A stretch of DNA of 64,000 nt from Theropithecus gelada (taxonomy: Eukaryota > Chordata > Mammalia > Primates > Cercopithecidae): assembly GCF_003255815.1 (NCBI RefSeq), contig NC_037668.1:65903196-65967195 (forward strand). Direction: 5' to 3'. The notes beneath the pieces are model-generated. The model saw only the letters and a program-made list of their open reading frames with translations. It was not told where the DNA came from and did not search any database. Positions 47,405 to 58,109 of the stretch are shown here, one piece after another. Numbering within the stretch: position 1 is the stretch's first letter; each line of letters begins with the position of its first letter. Both the position numbers and the translations under genes were made by a program.

Positions 47405-47520
47405 TTAGGAGCCTTAGTTACCATCTGTCAAATAGGGCTAGCATCACACCCGACTGCAGGGTTGCTGTGAAGTAGAGATACTATGGGCTGGGATGGTGCT
47501 GGGGCAGGTGCTCTAAAAGG
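47405..47520 (+). mobile_element. MIR fragment (sense)
   Basis: CCATCTGTCAAATAGGGCTAGC and GGGTTGCTGTGAAGTAGAG. Confidence 0.6.
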
Positions 47521-47764
47521 CAGTGTCAGGACTGTTGGTCCTCACTGCCCGCAAGTGAGATCTAGAGGAAACCTGTGGCTCTACTCACCAAGTCCATGGC
47601 ACCTTCTCTGGAGACTGTGGCTGGGTCTCTAACTACATACTTTCCAGAGGTGCCAGAATGCTCTAAGCTTCTTCTCAATCTATGTCCCAGGGAGCTGAAG
47701 ATCAAAGGCATGCCCTGAGCCAACTCAGATGCACAGAAACTTCATCCATCTCCTTAGCCAACAA

Positions 47765-48190
47765 TGTGTGATCTTATGCTTTGGGTTAGGTTAAGCGCTG
47801 TGCTGGAGATAGAGACAGATTGGTCATATTCCCTGCCTGCAGGAAGCTCACAGTTTGCTTGGGGAGACAGACAAGATTACAGGTGATCCCAATGCAGAGT
47901 GATACAAAACCAATCAGAGAAGGAAAGGAAATGGCCTCCTGGAGCAATCAGGGAGGGCTTCAGTTGCATAGGAATTCCCTGAGTGGCAAAAATGGGGAAA
48001 GGCAGGAGCTGCCTGTGCATAGGCAGGAGCATGTGAACAGGAGGTTATGTGAGGAGGCAGGGCAAGAAATGAGACCAGAAAAGTGGGCAAGGGTTAGCTG
48101 GCGTAGGGCCATGATGAGACTTGCTAAGCAGTCTAGGTTTTATCGGGGGGCAACTGCAGCCATTGAATAGACTTTTAGAGAGCACCCAGT
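47765..48190 (-). mobile_element. L2 LINE 3' region (antisense)
   Basis: CTGCCTGCAGGAAGCTCACAG, GGGGAGACAGACAAGATTAC, GGAGGGCTTCAGTTGC, CAGGAGCATGTGAACAGG, GATGAGACTTGCTAAGCAGTCTAGGTTTTATC follow the antisense L2 3' region. Confidence 0.75.
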
Positions 48191-48377
48191 ATATGCCACG
48201 CTAGGGCATGAGGCATATTTTATATGGCTGTTCTGCTACCCTACTGGCTGCATCAAAGTGTGAAAGATGCTGTTTTCCATTACCAAGTCACGTGACTATC
48301 AGGCATGCTCCACTAATCCTCATCTTTTTCCTGGTCCCTCACTCTCTCTGGTCTCTACCATCTTTTCTCAAGTCTCT

Positions 48378-48396
48378 TTATATATATATATATATG
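48378..48396. repeat. (TA)n microsatellite
   Basis: TATATATATATATATATA run. Confidence 0.9.
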
Positions 48397-48431
48397 AAGA
48401 AACTTGAGCCTTGAGTCCTATAGATATATGT

Positions 48432-48555
48432 CTTGTATTTTTAGTAAAGATGAGTCTCACCATGTTGGCCAGGCTGATCTCGAACTCCCAGCCTCAGGTG
48501 ATCTGCCCACCTCAGCCTCCCAAAGTGTTGGGATTACAGGCGTGAGCCACCAGCC
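48432..48555 (-). mobile_element. Alu left-arm fragment (antisense)
   Basis: TTGTATTTTTAGTAAAGATGAG to GAGCCACCAGCC; the right arm and tail are missing. Confidence 0.9.
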
Positions 48556-48741
48556 TCTTACCATCTCTTATAGCATCCTCAAGCCTCCTACGTCCTTCAG
48601 GTCCAAGGATGGAATGATGCTCTGAGATGGCTATCATACCTATTATTTGATAACCACCAAGAACAAAATGTTAAATTATTTGTTGTATAAGCCACATCAA
48701 AAATTCTTTCTGGAAATGGCTCCATAAAAATCTCTGAGTCT

Positions 48742-48829
48742 GTTGCAGTGAGCTGAGATCTCACCACTGCACTCCAGCCTGGGTGACAGAGCAAGACTCC
48801 ATCTCAAAACAAAACAAAACAAAACAAAG
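48742..48829 (+). mobile_element. 5'-truncated Alu with intact target-site duplication
   Basis: Only the last ~55 bases of an Alu right arm plus a CAAAA tail. Bounded by perfect CTCTGAGTCT copies at 48732-48741 and 48830-48839, so it is a genuine severely truncated insertion and not an erosion product. Confidence 0.9.
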
Positions 48830-49082
48830 CTCTGAGTCTAAGTATCATGAAACCATTCTACGCACCAGGCCAGGCACTGTAGAGACAGAGAGGAATGAGT
48901 GTGGTTCCTCTCAGGTAGCTTCCACTTAATGAGGGGGATGGACAAGGAAACCACTGATTTTATCCAGTGTTGCAGGAGTTTAATAAAGGTAGCAGAGGGA
49001 GACTGCTTTGTGGGGAGCCACAGTAAGTAAGAGAACCCAGCCCAGCCTAGGGAGGAGGGGCATTTTAAGAACGATCTTAGGT

Positions 49083-49480
49083 CAGGTTTCCTGGAGACAG
49101 ACTCTGAGATGAAGATTTGTATGGGGGAAGTTTACAGGAGAGGGTTCTGGGAAGTCATGCCCATAAGAAGATGAGGGAGCACCCTGGCCCCGGAAAGGTT
49201 TAATTGCTAAGCAGTTGCACCAGAGGCCTCAGCCAGTCTCACAGGGAGTCCTGGAGCTGGGAAGGACAGAGTTGTCCAGAATTGAGGCAAGGGGCTGGGC
49301 CTATACACTATACCAACCAGTCACTGGATGTGGGTGCCCCAGGGATGGGGCATAACCATGAGGGAGGCAGCCAGTGCTCCTGCTCCCAGCAGCTGGGGAA
49401 TGAGCACCTTGGTCCTGAGAGGAGATCTGGGTAGCACACTACAGTATCCACTACAGAGGGCCTCCCAGAGAGCAAGGCCT
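49083..49480. mobile_element. Unnamed element inserted in L2
   Basis: The L2 order is broken here by sequence starting GGTTTCCTGGAGACAGACTC. The family is not recognised. The left edge shares a ~55-bp match with 50153-50207. Confidence 0.4.
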
Positions 49481-49964
49481 ACACCCAGACTTGAAGAAGG
49501 AGCAAGAGTGCTTCTGATGAAATTGTTGTTCATGGTGGTGGTGGTGGTAGTGGGAACAGCATATGCAAGGCTCAGAGGCCTTATGTTTTGGGAAAAGAGC
49601 AAGTAATTTAATGTGGCTCAAGCCCAGAGCTCAGAGGAGGGTGGCAAAAGAAGGGACTGGGTAAGTAAACAGGGGGAAAAACCCCTGAAAGGCCCCATTT
49701 GACAAAACCAGGTCAGAATCTTCAACTTTGTCACACGGTGATGAGGAGCCTCAGAAGGGATATGATCTGATATGTCCTCTAGACTCACTCTGGCCGTTCA
49801 TGAAGGGAGCAAGACAGATGGAGGGGAGCATCATTAGGCAGGTTTTGCAGTAAGTCCTGAACTTACTATAAGTATTGACAATATGGTGGAAAGAAGTAGA
49901 GGATTAGGAAACATTTAGGGGTTAGAACTGATCCAATTAGTGACTAATTAGATATAGGGGTATC

Positions 49965-50140
49965 TCTTTTAACTCTGCATATATTAACTCATTTGTGGTT
50001 CACAGCAACTCCTGAGGTGGGGCCTATTAGCTTCATTTTGTAGATGAGGAAACTGAGGCTCAGAGAAGTTAAGTGACATGCTATGGTCACACAACCAGTA
50101 AATGGTAGAGCCTGGATCTAAACCCAAACATTCTTGCTCC
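49965..50140 (-). mobile_element. MIR SINE (antisense) in L2
   Basis: CATTTTGTAGATGAGGAAACTGAGGCTCAGAG, GTCACACAACCAGTAAATGG. Confidence 0.9.
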
Positions 50141-50700
50141 CCAGTTTTCTGTGGGAGGAGGGGCATTTTGGGAAGCTTCTTTAGGTCAAGTTTCTAGGAG
50201 ACAGATATCATCTATCTGTCAATCAGATGGATGATGGTACTATTTTAATGAGTTGAAGGACACAGGAAGAGACTTGGCTGGGGAGGACTATGGTGAATGA
50301 TGACATTTGCTGCGATCGCTGTAAGTCACCTGAATAGAGATGTTCAAAGGGCAATTGGCAACATTAGGTCTAAGTCAGCAGAGCACTGGCCAGAGTGAGA
50401 GATTAGGGGCCATAGCCTTTAGGTGACAAATGAAGCTGAACTCACTCAGGGAGAAGGCTTGGAGTGGGAAGAGAACACAGGCTGGAAATAAGAGGAATGT
50501 GGATAGTTCCAAGAAAGACAAAGGAAGAAATATCTGTCTAGGAAACCAAGAGGGACCAGCCAGAGATTTTGGAAGAAACTCGGAAGAGTTGTCATGAAAG
50601 CCAGAGGAGGAGAATGCTTTCGGAAGGTGAGAAGCATCAGAGGCTGCAGGGGGGTCCTCTATGATAAGGACTAAAAACTGCTCCATTTACTGAGGCAGAG

Positions 50701-51294
50701 ACTGGGCTGCCTCAAACACCCGCCGTCCTGGAGAAAACGGAAGACTGAAGCACAGGATCTCAACAGCAGCTTCCTCACTCTCTTGGTAGGAGAGGAAGTG
50801 GAAAGCATTCAAACAAAATCTCTCCTCGGAGATTGATTGGAGCAAGCACCCCGTTTATCATTTCCTCTGGGATTTCACTAGCACCTCTCTGCTGAGATAG
50901 GAATCTGAGACTTGTCATCCAAAGAGGGGAGACAGATCATGACAGCCTATCCTCTGAAACCTGTCTGCTGCCTTCACACCTGGAGAACCCCCGGAGGCAG
51001 GGGGCACCAGTGGGTGGGCGGGGGAGTGGCCCCCACGTGACTGCTCCCCTCAGCTTCTGCAGGCAAACACCTGGAGCCCTCCTAGCAGGCCCAGGGTTGT
51101 CCTGGGACAGAGCCCCACTCTGAAGCAGGGCTGTGTGACTGCAGCATATCCAGTTCTGATGCAACGCCCTGCTCCTCCTGCAAATACCCATGTCGCATGC
51201 GCACACGCACACACATATGCATACACATGCACACACAGCCCGGCTGCTGTAAACCATCACTCACGGTGCTGGGGAGGCCCCTGGAGTAGAGGAA
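50701..51294. other. Unassigned sequence with a short CA-rich patch
   Basis: Nothing recognised except a degenerate ACGCACACACATATGC.. run at 51196-51236. Confidence 0.35.
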
Positions 51295-51405
51295 AGTATA
51301 CTGGGTTGGAGCCACCTCTCATGCTTAATACCAGCTAAGTGACCTTGTGCCAGTTACTTCACCTCTTTGCATCTTTGTTTCCTCATTTGGTAAAACAAGG
51401 TTCCA
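51295..51405 (+). mobile_element. MIR fragment (sense)
   Basis: CTAAGTGACCTTGTGCCAGTTACTTCACC and TTTGTTTCCTCATTTGG. Confidence 0.83.
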
Positions 51406-51444
51406 TTTTTTTTCTTTTGGAGTGCTTGATATACAATGACTATA

Positions 51445-51680
51445 GCAATAACAGTACTTATTAAGTGCTAGGGACTATGCAAAATCCTTTACACACATTT
51501 TCTCACCTTACCCTCTCCATAACTCCGTAAGGTAGGTTCTCTTATTATTGCCATCTTAAATAGAGGGAAACTGAGTCTGCAGAGGGCCAATAACTTTTGC
51601 TGAAAACCTCATGGCTTGTAAATGGCAGAGCAGGGATTTGAACCCAGGCAGTTGGATCCTGAGTTCTTAGCCCTTTCTTT
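51445..51680 (-). mobile_element. MIR SINE (antisense)
   Basis: TACTTATTAAGTGCTAGGG, CATAACTCCGTAAGGTAGG, GAGGGAAACTGAGTCTGC, ATTTGAACCCAGGCAG. Forms a tail-to-tail pair with the preceding MIR. Confidence 0.87.
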
Positions 51681-51734
51681 CCCTCTGATTTTTTCTTTCC
51701 AATCCAGCCCTCACATGCAGTCAGAGGCATCTCC

Positions 51735-51930
51735 TTATATTACCTATGTCTGCCCATGTTACTCCCCAGCCTAAAGCAAGCATTGGCTTTCCTCAGCTGT
51801 ACATTAAAAGCCAAATGCCTTCACAGGACCTTCGAGGCCTCACTTGTAATCCTCCCTCAAACGGGTCTCAGACCCTAGCCTCTGGCCAGCTGTGCTGTTC
51901 AGCAAACATGCTGTGTGTGTTCACATCTAC
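51735..51930 (+). mobile_element. L2 fragment (sense)
   Basis: CCCATGTTACTCCCCAGCCTAAAGC, TTAAAAGCCAAATGCC and CCTTCGAGGCCTCACTTG. Confidence 0.6.
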
Positions 51931-52129
51931 AACAAAGGTGGGGGGTCCTGGAGGCCAGGGCCCACATTCTCATCTCTGAGCACCTCCTCCAACTCCTGCA
52001 TCTCCTCTTCTACTCCTGCTCCTTCCCCTATCCCAATTTGTAACAAATGTTTGTGCAATAAAAAGCTAACCAAAGGAATAGCAATAGCAGTGGGAATACC
52101 AGGAAAAGTTAAACAGGGAGATCGCAAGC

Positions 52130-52400
52130 CCCGACTGAGGGCCAGCTATGTGTCTGACTTTGTGGTTGGCTCTGTGGGGCAACAGCAAACTAAGGCATCA
52201 GTCTCTATTCTTAAGGAGATGACTGTCTACATGACACGCAGGACACAAGGAGGTGCTGACAAGCGCAGCCTTGATGCTAGCGGGGGTTGTAGCCAAACAA
52301 GAAAGCAAGGAGAAATCAGGGCAGACTTCCTGGGGGAGATGGCATTGGCACTGAGACTTAGAGGGCTGGGATAGGAGAGGGCATTCTGAGACAGGGGAGA
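52130..52400 (-). mobile_element. L2 fragment (antisense)
   Basis: GACTGTCTACATGACACGC, CAGGGCAGACTTCCTGGGGGAGATGGCATTGGC and GAGACTTAGAGGGCTGGG. Confidence 0.6.
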
Positions 52401-52599
52401 GAGGTGTACATTAAAGTGCTTCAGTCTCCCCTAGGTATCTCCTCACCCACACCTCATGTGCATGGCAGCCACGGCTCCATATCCCCCCACCAACTCTGCC
52501 AACCCCAGCAGTGTCACCTCCCACCATTCCAGCAGGTGAGCCTTCCTTTAGTTTCCTCATCCTGTCTTGTTCCCTCGATGGCAGCTCTCTTGCCTGGCT

Positions 52600-52860
52600 G
52601 GCTCTCAGTGATGCTTCCGTCTCATCTTAAACACCACTTCCCCTGGTACTAGGTTGTCTGGGCACCCTGCTTGCTGTTTTTGCTGCGTCTTCTGCTTTCC
52701 CAGCATGACACTTGCCAGCCTCACCGGTGATGGCTTAGTTCATTGGCCCCACTAGTTGGTGAACATGGGGAGGCCAGGATCTGTGTTTATCCTACCACTG
52801 TCTCCCCCAGCACCTGCACACAGTAGGTGCTCCATAAATGTCTGCAGAATTAATGACGAA
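52600..52860 (+). mobile_element. L2 3' end (sense)
   Basis: TCATCTTAAACACCACTTCCCC, GTGAACATGGGGAGGCCAGG and the tail CACAGTAGGTGCTCCATAAATG. Confidence 0.75.
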
Positions 52861-53039
52861 GTGCTTAATAAATGCTTCTAGGCTTCTTCTTATCACTGTC
52901 TTGAACACCGTGGTCACCATGTCCTCCTCTGCCATTGTCCCTTGCCCTGGTCTTCTGGGTCCTGGTTCTAACTCCAGTCCAAGAGTGAAGAGTTGTGCCC
53001 GGGCAGGCCTCAGGGATGTGCTGTGAAAGCCACAGTGGG

Positions 53040-53530
53040 CCTGATCTGGAGCGCTTGTCCCTGCTAATTATTACGGACAAGCCTCCTTATTGAACCTCGT
53101 CCTCTTATTGACATTCGGATGCATGAGCCGAGGCTGTTGTTTTAAACGCACTCATTAGCCACACAAATCAGTCCTGTTGACAGAGCGCCTTTGAATTAAG
53201 CATCTCGCCATAGTCATTGGACAAGGAGCAATTTATAATGCCATTAGCAACGCTTTCGAAGGTTACAGGCATCAAAAATTGTTCAGCCGTAATTATTCTT
53301 AATGGATACAAGGAATAAACTGACGCAGGACAGCTTTTTCATTAGCCTTCAATCAAGGCTGATGGCTTTGAGAAATGTACAGTAAGTGCGTTTTGGGGAG
53401 AAATAATGATGTTACAGCACCTTTCCCAGGAAAATGCTCTGGGTACACAGCTTAACTTTTAATGGCCTTAATTTGACATAATTAAAAAAAATTTGAATTT
53501 GTTTTTGAAGATCTTGAAATAAATTATTTG
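53040..53530. promoter_or_regulatory. Candidate conserved regulatory island H (strongest)
   Basis: 490 bases without recognised repeats and with 13 CpG sites in the first ~350. TAATTA at 53065-53070 and 53290-53295. CATTAG at 53153-53158, 53242-53247 and 53340-53345, spaced 89 and 98 bases. Also GCCTTTGAATTAAGC near 53188, CTTTTAATGGCCTTAATTTG near 53456 and ATTAAAAAAAATTTGAATTTG near 53481. Composition and motif density match ultraconserved-type developmental enhancers; no alignment was available. Confidence 0.5.
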
Positions 53531-53861
53531 GTTCCCATTTTTAACCCTTTGGGGAACTGGTGCTAAATAGCAGTCAGGGAGTAAGGGGGCCAGTCTCTGC
53601 AAATGAAGGTACTATTTAAGCAGTTGGGGTTTGCAGGGCAGAGGTCACAGAAAGCCCACCTGGACTGCAAGCTAGAGAACTGTCCCTCTACCCCAGGGTT
53701 TCCAAGTGACCGTGGGAGAAAGGATTGGTTTTCTGAGTAACCAGGCTCAGACAATTTATTCCTGTGGAGTTGTTTGCACCATCTAGGAAGTGGGGCCCAT
53801 ATGAGGAGGGAGAAAGAAATCCTGTGCCCTGAGATAGGGTGGGCAACAGACATGCAGAACT
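53531..53861. other. Unassigned non-coding sequence
   Basis: A 112-codon minus-strand frame at 53563-53901 overlaps MIR sequence at its start and has no domain. Confidence 0.35.
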
Positions 53862-54058
53862 GGGAATAAACCCTGGTCCTGTGCTGTGGGACCCCAGGCA
53901 AGTGACTGCATCTCTCTGAGCCTCAGTTTCTTCATCTGTGAAATGAGGATGACAATTCCTACATCTTGGGGCCATGGTGAGAGTTTGATGAGATGAACGA
54001 TATGAAAGCCACTAGCCAGTGCCTGGCACATAGTAGGTGCTCAATGAATGTTCATTCC
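53862..54058 (+). mobile_element. MIR SINE (sense)
   Basis: GAGCCTCAGTTTCTTCATCTGTGAAATGAGG, CAGTGCCTGGCACATAGTAGG. Confidence 0.92.
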
Positions 54059-54674
54059 TGAGGTCAGGGACTTGATCCACCTCACCATGGTAGTTCCCAC
54101 TGACCAAGGCTAGGGCATGTAACAATGCTGGAAATGTAATAATATGGGGTCAGTTATATTTTCTAGAACTTGTCTCAGGGAGGACACTGGGTATGGCTGA
54201 ACAGGAGCTGCTTGGGAGTGAGGGGCAGGGATAAGGTATCTCCTTGCATTGCCATTCCCCCTGCCTGAAACCAAAGGAAAAATAGGTGGCTTCTAAACTT
54301 CCCTCTAAGGAGAGTGGGTTAGCTGAATCCAGGGCTTTTGCTTTGCTAAATGAGGGCATGCAAGTTTGGGGTGGAGTGTAATTGCTGGGATAATGAACAT
54401 GACACAAATCAGGAGAGGCCACACGTCTGCTTTCTCTACCTTTCATCAGGCGGGGTTCAATTTATCCTCAAAATAAATAATGAGCAAATCCTTTAAGTCT
54501 ATCAGATTGAAGGTGGTTCAAAATATAACCTTCCTGGAGCACTCATGTGTCTAGTCTAGGCCCGATTGTACCAAGAAGGTATCCACACAGAATTCACACT
54601 AAGTCACATTGAGTGACTAGCATCCAGTAGGCCTTAACAGTGTCTCCTGGGGCTTGTTGGCAGTGGCAGACACA
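54059..54674. other. Unassigned non-coding sequence
   Basis: No supported feature. Confidence 0.35.
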
Positions 54675-54840
54675 GTGGAGCAGCCTGGTGCCAGGCCAAC
54701 AGACCTGGCATCTAGCCTTGTCCCTGCCACTGCCCACCATGTGACCTTGGACACAATGCCTCTTCCTTCTGCATCTCAGATTCCTTATCTGGAAACGACA
54801 GAGCAGCTGGAAGTCACTACTTCAGATACCAGGAAAATTT
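54675..54840 (+). mobile_element. MIR SINE (sense)
   Basis: CCATGTGACCTTGGACACAATGCC, CATCTCAGATTCCTTATCTGG. Confidence 0.8.
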
Positions 54841-55089
54841 AAACCATCGGGGTGTATTCTCCCTCAAGCCTGCCTAAGAGCAGATGAAAGCCAAGACAAA
54901 GGCTTAGGAGAGTTTTTTGGTGAAATATTGTAAATAAGAAACATTCTGTCTATTGGTTTGGTGCTTTCTGTGGCTTGGGAGATGCAGCCACTGTTGCACT
55001 CTAGCAGGTTGTGGGACGTCTGTGCTTAGCAGAACTTTATCTTGGGCTCTACTCGTGAACAGGCTTGGGGCCAAACACTGAAACAGTGC

Positions 55090-55185
55090 CTGGGAAGATC
55101 TGGGTTCTACTCCAAGTTTGGTCAACTAATCTCTTGGGACTTCAGTTTCCTTATCTTTGCAACCTATGGAATTCAGACTTAACCT
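55090..55185 (+). mobile_element. MIR fragment (sense)
   Basis: ATCTGGGTTCTACTCCAAG and CTTGGGACTTCAGTTTCCTTATC. Confidence 0.78.
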
Positions 55186-55187
55186 TG

Positions 55188-55360
55188 TTTATCTTTTCCT
55201 TCCTCCCTCTCCTCCTCTCCCTTTCCCTTCCTTTCCTTCTCCCTTCTTTCCTTCCACTCCTTTTCTCTCCCCTTCTTCCCCTCCTCCTCTCTTTTCCTTC
55301 CCTCTCTTTCTTTCCTTCGTCTTTTTTTCCCTCCTTCCCCCCTTCCTTCCGACCTTCCAA
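55188..55360. repeat. Polypyrimidine tract
   Basis: About 170 bases of nearly pure C/T on the + strand. Its reverse gives Lys/Glu/Arg/Gly-rich artefact frames. Homopurine-homopyrimidine DNA with triplex potential. Confidence 0.95.
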
Positions 55361-55499
55361 ACCCAATTTTCAAGAGTCATCTTACACAGGTGCCAAATAT
55401 ATGAAATAAAGATGGAGCTCTTCTGCTTGAAATGTGGTGGAGTTCCCAGAGTCTACCCACGTGGCTTCCCTCTAAGGTTTCTCTACAGACCCACAAGGC

Positions 55500-55780
55500 T
55501 CCTCAGAGCATGGCTGACCCCTCATGAGATGGCTCTGTCCTTCCTTTGAGGTCTCATCTCCTGCTGTCTCCTCTTGCCCTCTTCCTCCCTAACACTGGCC
55601 AACCTGCCATTTCCCAACTGTGCCAAGTCCTGTCACTCTTCTCTGCCTTGCTGAAGCTGTGCCCTCTTCCTGGGATGCTCTTGCCTTTTTCTGTGACTGG
55701 AAGACTCCAGCTTATACTTTCAAGCTGACTTCTCAGGAAGCCTCACCCGAGAGCCCTATGCAGAACAAATCTCTCACCCA
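55500..55780 (+). mobile_element. L2 LINE 3' region (sense)
   Basis: CTCTTCTCTGCCTTGCTGAAGC, CTTCCTGGGATGCTCTTGCC, CTGACTTCTCAGGAAGCCTCACC. It continues toward the minisatellite-like tail at 55914-56162. Confidence 0.65.
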
Positions 55781-55913
55781 TCTTGGCCCCTACAGGACTT
55801 TATTAACCAACTGGCAATAGATAGCTCAGAGGGTATTTTAGCTAATGAGTCACATGTCTTTCTTCCTGGACAAACTACAAATGCCTTAGGGCACCTGACT
55901 GAGCTTTATGCCC

Positions 55914-56162
55914 AGGACTTGGCATTAACAGCACCTGCTGGGAGGTACCCACACAACATAGGACTTGGTGCACCTCGGAAGCCCTGCCATTCTGGGATCT
56001 GGCACACAATCGGTGTCTACCTAGCATAGGTGCTGGTGTATGCAGGTGACACCCAGCATAGGGCATGGCACACAGCGGGAGCTTGCCCAGAGCAGGGCCT
56101 GGCTCTTGGGTGCTCAGGACATGGATGGCTGAATGGAATTTTAGTGGAATGGAAGCCCAGTT
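55914..56162 (+). repeat. Degenerate ~33-bp minisatellite built from an L2-type tail (copy A)
   Basis: About six imperfect units, each starting like GG(A/G)CTTGGCACAC and containing (A)CCTAGCATA or CCCAGCATA, ending with the genuine tail GGTGCTCAGGACATGG..GCTGAATGG. 55978-56162 is repeated at 57165-57372. Confidence 0.75.
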
Positions 56163-56749
56163 CTGGGAGAGCAGCTGGCTTCTCCCCAGTCAGAGTAGGC
56201 GGTGCTTTCCCTCCCTTCACCCCGGTGGAAAAAGCAAATGTGATCCCCTCTCAAAGGCAGGAGCAGACAGGGCTGCAGGTTGGGGGTGATGGGTAAGGTC
56301 TCTAAGGTAATGAGCAGATACTGTTTCCTTATCACCATCGGCATGTTCTCAAGCTATTACTCCCGTCACCTTCCCGACTCAGCCTCCATTTGGACTTTTT
56401 CTGATAAACACCAATATCTGTGCAAATTCTTGAGGCTGACTGCCTCCCCAGCCCAGAGGCTGCTCTGCTGGAACTCCAGATGTGTGATAAGGCAGGGAAA
56501 TACATTTTCAGTCCACTAAGTCATCACATTTTCTGACAAGGATGCTCAGGCGCGTGCAGATCTCTGATGACTAATATTGCCTTCACTCAGCAGAGGGCTT
56601 CAGAAACCATCCAAACCATCACTAGGCTGTCAGGTGTCAGCTCTTCCCCTGGCTTCGCATGTTGAGAGGCCCTCTGAGGAGCTCGAATTCCTGATACAGC
56701 AAAGCGGTGGGCTCCGTGCAGAGGAAGATGGTTGGCCAGCAGTCAACAG
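56163..56749. other. Unassigned sequence between the duplicated segments
   Basis: No named repeat or exon. Confidence 0.35.
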
Positions 56750-56895
56750 TCCTTGTGCCCGGCCTGCTCTCTCTCCTTGCGTGCCCTTGGTCGCTCTATG
56801 AACCTCTCTGGGCCTCAACTTCCCCACCTGTCCAAGGGGGAGAGATGGATTTCGTGATCTCTAGGGGACTTTCCAGTGCTGAGAGTCTGATTTTC
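56750..56895 (+). mobile_element. MIR fragment (sense, diverged)
   Basis: GTGCCCTTGGTCGCTC, CTCTCTGGGCCTCAACTTCCCCACCTGTCC. Confidence 0.7.
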
Positions 56896-56993
56896 TTACT
56901 TTTCCACCATTAGGAGCACAGGAGGGCAGAATCCCATGAAATGTAAGGGAAGGCTTAGAATTCTGGGGAAAATGTAACAGTAGTAGCTGTATT

Positions 56994-57012
56994 CATAATA
57001 ATAATAATAGTA
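56994..57012. repeat. (ATA)n short triplet repeat
   Basis: ATAATAATAATAATAGTAA. Confidence 0.85.
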
Positions 57013-57048
57013 ACTACCCCTTCCCATAAGTTACTTCATCTCTTTAGA

Positions 57049-57163
57049 GCTCTAGAATTAGGCAGACCTGGATTCAAAGCCCTGTTGTGTCACCCACTAG
57101 CTGTGTGATGTTGGGCAAGTTATCTAACCTCTCTGAGCTTCAGTTTCCTCCCATGAAATAGGC
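57049..57163 (+). mobile_element. MIR fragment (sense)
   Basis: TAGGCAGACCTGGATTCAAAGCC, GCTGTGTGATGTTGGGCAAG, CTCTCTGAGCTTCAGTTTCC. It ends exactly where duplicated copy B starts. Confidence 0.88.
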
Positions 57164-57164
57164 A

Positions 57165-57372
57165 GAAGCCCTGCCATTCTGGGGTCTGGCACACAGTTGG
57201 TGTCTACCTAGCATAGGTGCTGGTGTATGTGGTGACACCCAGCCTAGGGCATGGCACAAAGGAAGCACTCATGGGGCTTGGCACACGGTGGGAGCTTGCC
57301 CAGTGAAGGGAAGCTCTTGCGTGCTCAGGAAATGTTTGCTGAATGGAATTTCAGCGGAATGGAAGTCCAGTT
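57165..57372 (+). repeat. Duplicated copy B of the 55978-56162 segment
   Basis: Same orientation, ~1.19 kb from copy A, high similarity throughout. It has one extra minisatellite unit (GGGCATGGCACAAAGG.. then GGGCTTGGCACACGG) where copy A has a single unit. Confidence 0.9.
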
Positions 57373-57404
57373 AGAAAACTGCGAGCACCAAAACATGTTG
57401 CCTC

Positions 57405-57708
<304 letters not shown>

Positions 57709-57714
57709 TAAAAA

Positions 57715-57885
57715 AATCAATATTAATAATGATTCTTATAACACTTCTTATGAGGTCATGATTACTCTCCTGATCTTACTGTTGAGTGAAATGAAGCACA
57801 GAGAGGTGAAGTAACTTGCCAGAAAGGGAGCGCTTGGGTTTGTCCCTATTTGACACAGTTTCGTGCACTTAACCCTTGCACCCTG
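57715..57885 (-). mobile_element. MIR SINE (antisense)
   Basis: TACTGTTGAGTGAAATGAAGC, CACAGAGAGGTGAAGTAACTTGCC. Confidence 0.8.
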
Positions 57886-58109
57886 TACCCCTGAAAGATG
57901 CACCCTCAGCTTACTCACTCTGCTCCCCTTGCTCAAGCCAGCCTCAGGCAGCCTGCATTGGTGCTTACGGAAAGGCAGATGAATGGTGGAGAGCCAGTGA
58001 GCTGGGCAGGATGATGGGGAAGCAGCCAGCCTTGGAGGGGCTCCAGACCACTAAAGGGGTGGGTGAGCTGGGACTGAGGCATGGAAGAAGTCGTCTGGTC
58101 ACCACAATT

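Larger units (their letters stand above)
48845..50700 (-). mobile_element. Long L2 LINE (antisense), interrupted
   Basis: The 3' tail side begins at CACCAGGCCAGGCACTGTAG. The RT end includes GGGAACAGCATATGCAAGGCTC near 49551 and CTCACTCTGGCCGTTC near 49785; further 5' sequence follows at 50210-50700. Interrupted at about 49083-49480 by an unnamed element and at 49965-50140 by a MIR. Contains a (GGT)n run at 49532-49547. Confidence 0.7.

Noticed and set aside
50309..50318. GCGATCGC palindrome, like the cyanobacterial HIP1 octamer
   Set aside because: A single chance occurrence within L2 sequence in a primate genome; no meaning attached.
55151..55409. Lys/Glu/Arg-rich and Pro/Ser/Phe-rich frames
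   Set aside because: Same artefact from the 55188-55360 polypyrimidine tract.
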